A stretch of DNA of 7,985 nt, taken from the NCBI GenBank assembly GCA_017964325.1, contig JAGCSE010000006.1, positions 1 through 7,985 of the forward strand, given 5' to 3'. Positions within the stretch are counted from its first letter, which is position 1, and each line of letters starts with the position of its first letter. The position numbers and the translations under genes were made by a program. Below are positions 5,620 through 7,985 of this stretch, in pieces. The notes below the pieces were generated by a model that was not told where the DNA came from, ran no database searches, and worked only from the letters and a program-made list of their open reading frames with translations. Source of the stretch: Victivallales bacterium (GTDB lineage Bacteria > Verrucomicrobiota > Lentisphaeria > Oligosphaerales > Oligosphaeraceae).

Positions 5620-6576
5620 ATGACGCCACGTGAACGTTTTTTCGCGGCCTTGGAGCGACGTCCGATTACAGGTCGCGTGCCGCATTTTGAATTGGTCTTC
5701 TTTCTGACGATGGAGGCGTTTGGAAAAGTCCATCCGACGCATCGTCATTTTTCGCAGTGGGACCAGATGAGCAAGGAGGAACAATCTCTTCAGATAGAGG
5801 ATATTGCGGATTTGTATGTGAAAATCGCTGAAAAGTATGAGCATTCGGCGATTTTCTATCATGGGCCTGGCGGTTGGGACGACACGGCGACGCGACGGTG
5901 CTTCGAACGAATCGAAGAACTGTCCAACCGCCGCTATGCGTTGATGATGCATGGCGACTGCACGTTTTCGTTGCCCGACGGGAAGCACATGATGGATTTT
6001 TCCGTCCGCATGATGGACGACGCGCAGGGGCTGAAAGACGAGGCGGAGCGGTCGCTGGAATGGCATTTGAAACATGCGGAGAAGATGAAATCGTGGGGGA
6101 CGCTGGACACGTTCGCGCTGTGTTCGGACTACTGCTTCAACACAAATCCGTTCTTCTCGCCGGACCAGTTCGCGGAGTTCGTGGCGCCGTATCTGAAACG
6201 ATTGATTGCGGGATACCGCGAGATGGGCTATCATGTCATCAAGCATACGGACGGCAACATCATGCCGATATTGGATCAATTGGTCGATTGCAATCCGCAT
6301 GCGCTGCATAGCATTGACCCGCAGGGCCATGTGGATATCGCGGAGGTGAAGCGGCTCGTCGGCGACAAGGTCGCATTGATTGGCAACGTGAACTGCGCAG
6401 CGTTGCAGACGGGAACGGAAGAGGAGGTCAAGGAGTCTGTGCTGTATGCGCTGCAGAATGGCATGCCCGGATACGGATATGTCTTTAGCACAAGTAATTG
6501 TGTTTATACAGGCATGCCGTTGAAACGCTATGATTTCATGTTGGATTTGTGGAGAAAATACGGCAACTATTCGTAA
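5620..6576 (+). CDS. Uroporphyrinogen decarboxylase/MtaA-CmuA superfamily protein, not a haem enzyme by context
   Basis: The 318-residue product begins MTPRERFFAALERRP, typical of the UroD-like superfamily that includes haem-pathway UroD and zinc-dependent corrinoid methyltransferases. The barrel's C-terminal half is well marked, numbered from ATG 5620: NPFFSPDQFAEFVAPYLKRL (176-195), IKHTDGN (207-213), LHSIDPQGHVDI (229-240), LIGNVNC (253-259) and STSNCVYTGMP (290-300). Methyltransferase members hold zinc with an H-x-C plus a distant Cys. Here His209, Asp211 and Cys294 sit near those places, so metal binding is plausible but non-standard. No signal peptide is seen. The alpha-galactosidase gene follows after 63 nt with no terminator between, so co-transcription is likely. 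A true UroD role is unlikely, since no haem genes are near. Many such paralogues occur in glycan-degrading clusters with unknown function, and I assign none. Confidence 0.8.
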   Translation: MTPRERFFAALERRPITGRVPHFELVFFLTMEAFGKVHPTHRHFSQWDQMSKEEQSLQIEDIADLYVKIAEKYEHSAIFYHGPGGWDDTATRRCFERIEELSNRRYALMMHGDCTFSLPDGKHMMDFSVRMMDDAQGLKDEAERSLEWHLKHAEKMKSWGTLDTFALCSDYCFNTNPFFSPDQFAEFVAPYLKRLIAGYREMGYHVIKHTDGNIMPILDQLVDCNPHALHSIDPQGHVDIAEVKRLVGDKVALIGNVNCAALQTGTEEEVKESVLYALQNGMPGYGYVFSTSNCVYTGMPLKRYDFMLDLWRKYGNYS

Positions 6577-6639
6577 AATGGCTGATTGAAGCTATCTTAT
6601 TCCAGATTTTCGTTCTGTTTTATCAAAAAGGAAAAGCCC

Positions 6640-7985
6640 ATGAAAATGAAGACACTGACATTGAGTTTGATGACATGCCTGGCGGCGACGGTCGGCATGG
6701 CGGCCGAACTGCCGGAACTGGCGAAGAACCTCCCTGTGACATTCGTGTATGACGGAAAGCCGTTCAAGCCGGAGGAATGGAAGCCTGCGGAGAAGAAATT
6801 GGACGCGGAGAATTCGCAGATGATCTACACATCGCCTGACAACAAGCTGCGGGTGACCGTGACCTACCGCCAGTTTGCGGATTTCCCCGTGATCGAAACG
6901 CATCCTGTTCTGGAGTGCGTCGGCAACGAGCCAACGGCGATCGTCGATGATTTCAAGTCGTTGCATTTCAGACGTGCATGCAATTCAAACGGCGTGAAGG
7001 TCCGCCGCGTGACGGGCACGAAATGCAATTTCACGGATTTCACGCGGCATGACGTCCTCCTGCAGCGCCGCCATGAATGCGATTGGCTGCATCTGACGAC
7101 GGATGAAGGCATGTCCACTTCAACATGGCTGCCGTATTTCGGCATAGATTTCGACCCGATGAACGGTGTCGAAATGGCGATTGGCTGGACGGGCGCATGG
7201 CGCGCGGACATGCAGTACGGTGGCGATTTCTGGCTGACGACCGGAACGCAGGATTCGACGCATTTCAAGATGCTGCCCGGCGAGAAGTTCATCATGCCGT
7301 ATGTCGTGATTTATGAACGCCGTAACAAATCCGTCGAAGATGGCTTGGTGGAGTTCCACCGTTTCATCATCGAACACAAGACTCCGCGCGACGCCAACGG
7401 AAAAATATTTGCTCCGCTGATGCCCGTTTCCGCCAGCGGCGGCAACAAGACGGATGCCAATATGTTGAAAATCATCGACTTCGTGAAGAACCGCTTCAAG
7501 ATTCCGTTCGATGTCTTTTGGGTTGACGCCAACTGGTATGGCAAGCATCGTGAAGTCGTGCAGGACACGAACTGCGGCGCGGACTGGTTCCAGTGGGCAG
7601 GCGACTGGCATCCAAATACTTGGAGCCATCCGGACGGCAATTTGAAGAAAGTGTCCGACGCCGCGCACGCTGCCGGCATGCGTTTCCTGGTGTGGTTCGA
7701 GCCCGAACGCGCGACGGAACTGACGCAGATCGTGAAAGACCATCCCGAATATTTCCATCGCACGAAGAACAATCCGGGCGGCGGCCACTATCTGCTCGAT
7801 TTGGGCAATCCCGACGCGTTGAAATGGATTATCGAAGAAGTCTCCCGCAACATCCGCGAAAGCGGCATCGACATCTACCGTCAGGATTTCAACTGGGGCG
7901 GCCTGTCCCGCGTCATCTGGCATGACATGGACGCCGAAGACCGCAAATGCGTGGCGGAAATCAAGCATATCAACGGCTTGTGGGC
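6640..7985 (+). CDS. Secreted GH36-like alpha-galactosidase, 3' end cut by the window edge
   Basis: The frame runs from ATG 6640 to the edge, 448 codons without a stop. AAGGA at 6628-6632, 7 nt upstream, supports the start. Residues 1-22 form a Sec signal peptide: MKMK, a hydrophobic core, then GMA-A with likely cleavage near 21-22. The product is therefore periplasmic or exported. An N-terminal beta-rich domain covers roughly 30-250. The catalytic TIM barrel begins near residue 255. Clan-D/GH36 features are FDVFWVDANWYG (290-301), GDWHPN (321-326), AAGMRFLVWFEPERA (344-358), HPEYF (368-372), LLDLGNPDA (385-393) and the nucleophile loop IDIYRQDFNW with Asp416. Most GH36 enzymes read KWDMN at that loop. 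The acid/base aspartate should lie past the edge. It is expected to release terminal alpha-galactose, though the exact substrate is not visible. It follows the UroD-like gene in the same unit. Confidence 0.88.
   Translation, partial: MKMKTLTLSLMTCLAATVGMAAELPELAKNLPVTFVYDGKPFKPEEWKPAEKKLDAENSQMIYTSPDNKLRVTVTYRQFADFPVIETHPVLECVGNEPTAIVDDFKSLHFRRACNSNGVKVRRVTGTKCNFTDFTRHDVLLQRRHECDWLHLTTDEGMSTSTWLPYFGIDFDPMNGVEMAIGWTGAWRADMQYGGDFWLTTGTQDSTHFKMLPGEKFIMPYVVIYERRNKSVEDGLVEFHRFIIEHKTPRDANGKIFAPLMPVSASGGNKTDANMLKIIDFVKNRFKIPFDVFWVDANWYGKHREVVQDTNCGADWFQWAGDWHPNTWSHPDGNLKKVSDAAHAAGMRFLVWFEPERATELTQIVKDHPEYFHRTKNNPGGGHYLLDLGNPDALKWIIEEVSRNIRESGIDIYRQDFNWGGLSRVIWHDMDAEDRKCVAEIKHINGLW

Noticed and set aside
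5590..6330. Minus-strand frame of 246 codons opposite the UroD-like gene
   Set aside because: It is Arg- and His-rich with no recognisable domain, and is antisense to a well-supported gene.
7120..7968. Minus-strand frame of 282 codons opposite the alpha-galactosidase gene
   Set aside because: It is an antisense shadow; the plus strand holds a signal peptide and GH36 motifs in register.

Overview
The window looks like part of a carbohydrate-catabolism region from a Gram-negative, PVC-type bacterium. A Lentisphaerae/Victivallales gut organism is my best guess. That guess rests on gene content: GH10 xylanase, a GH36-like alpha-galactosidase, two Gfo/Idh/MocA proteins, a UroD/MtaA-type protein and a U32-like protein are a mix I associate with that group. 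It is inference and was not tested by any search. Coding is dense, with good Shine-Dalgarno sites at most genes and sigma70-like promoters.

Layout. (1) 1-2365, minus strand: a cytoplasmic GH10 endo-xylanase-like enzyme, followed after 11 nt by a Gfo/Idh/MocA protein that runs off the left edge. This is a two-gene transcription unit. (2) 2366-2552: a divergent intergenic region with a clear plus-strand promoter and a 13-codon leader ORF. The leader's stop overlaps the start of the next gene. (3) 2553-3788, plus strand: a second, complete Gfo/Idh/MocA protein, ended by a strong hairpin terminator at 3803-3826. (4) 3829-4863, minus strand: a cysteine-rich U32-like TIM-barrel protein with a GTG start and no visible ribosome binding site. 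Just upstream on the same strand (4881-5294) is an IS200/IS605-type HUH transposase, TnpA. (5) 5295-5619: a gene-free, very AT-rich stretch, then a promoter with a 7-7-7 inverted repeat over its -35 box. (6) 5620-7985, plus strand: a UroD/MtaA-family protein, then a secreted GH36-like alpha-galactosidase cut by the right edge.

How the parts may work together. The glycosidases (GH10, GH36) release or trim plant hemicellulose or galactoside sugars. The Gfo/Idh/MocA proteins probably act on the resulting sugars, either as NAD(P)-dependent dehydrogenases or, given GH109-like motifs, as NAD-dependent glycoside-cleaving enzymes. The roles of the UroD-like and U32-like proteins here are unknown.

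The most striking observations are: a TnpA whose HUH motif is intact but whose catalytic tyrosine position holds phenylalanine; a perfect 8-bp stem-loop 40-75 nt beyond its stop codon that lies inside the 5' end of the U32-like gene; the translationally coupled leader ORF; and the loss of the canonical EKP lysine in both Gfo/Idh/MocA proteins. I see no wholly new multi-gene system.
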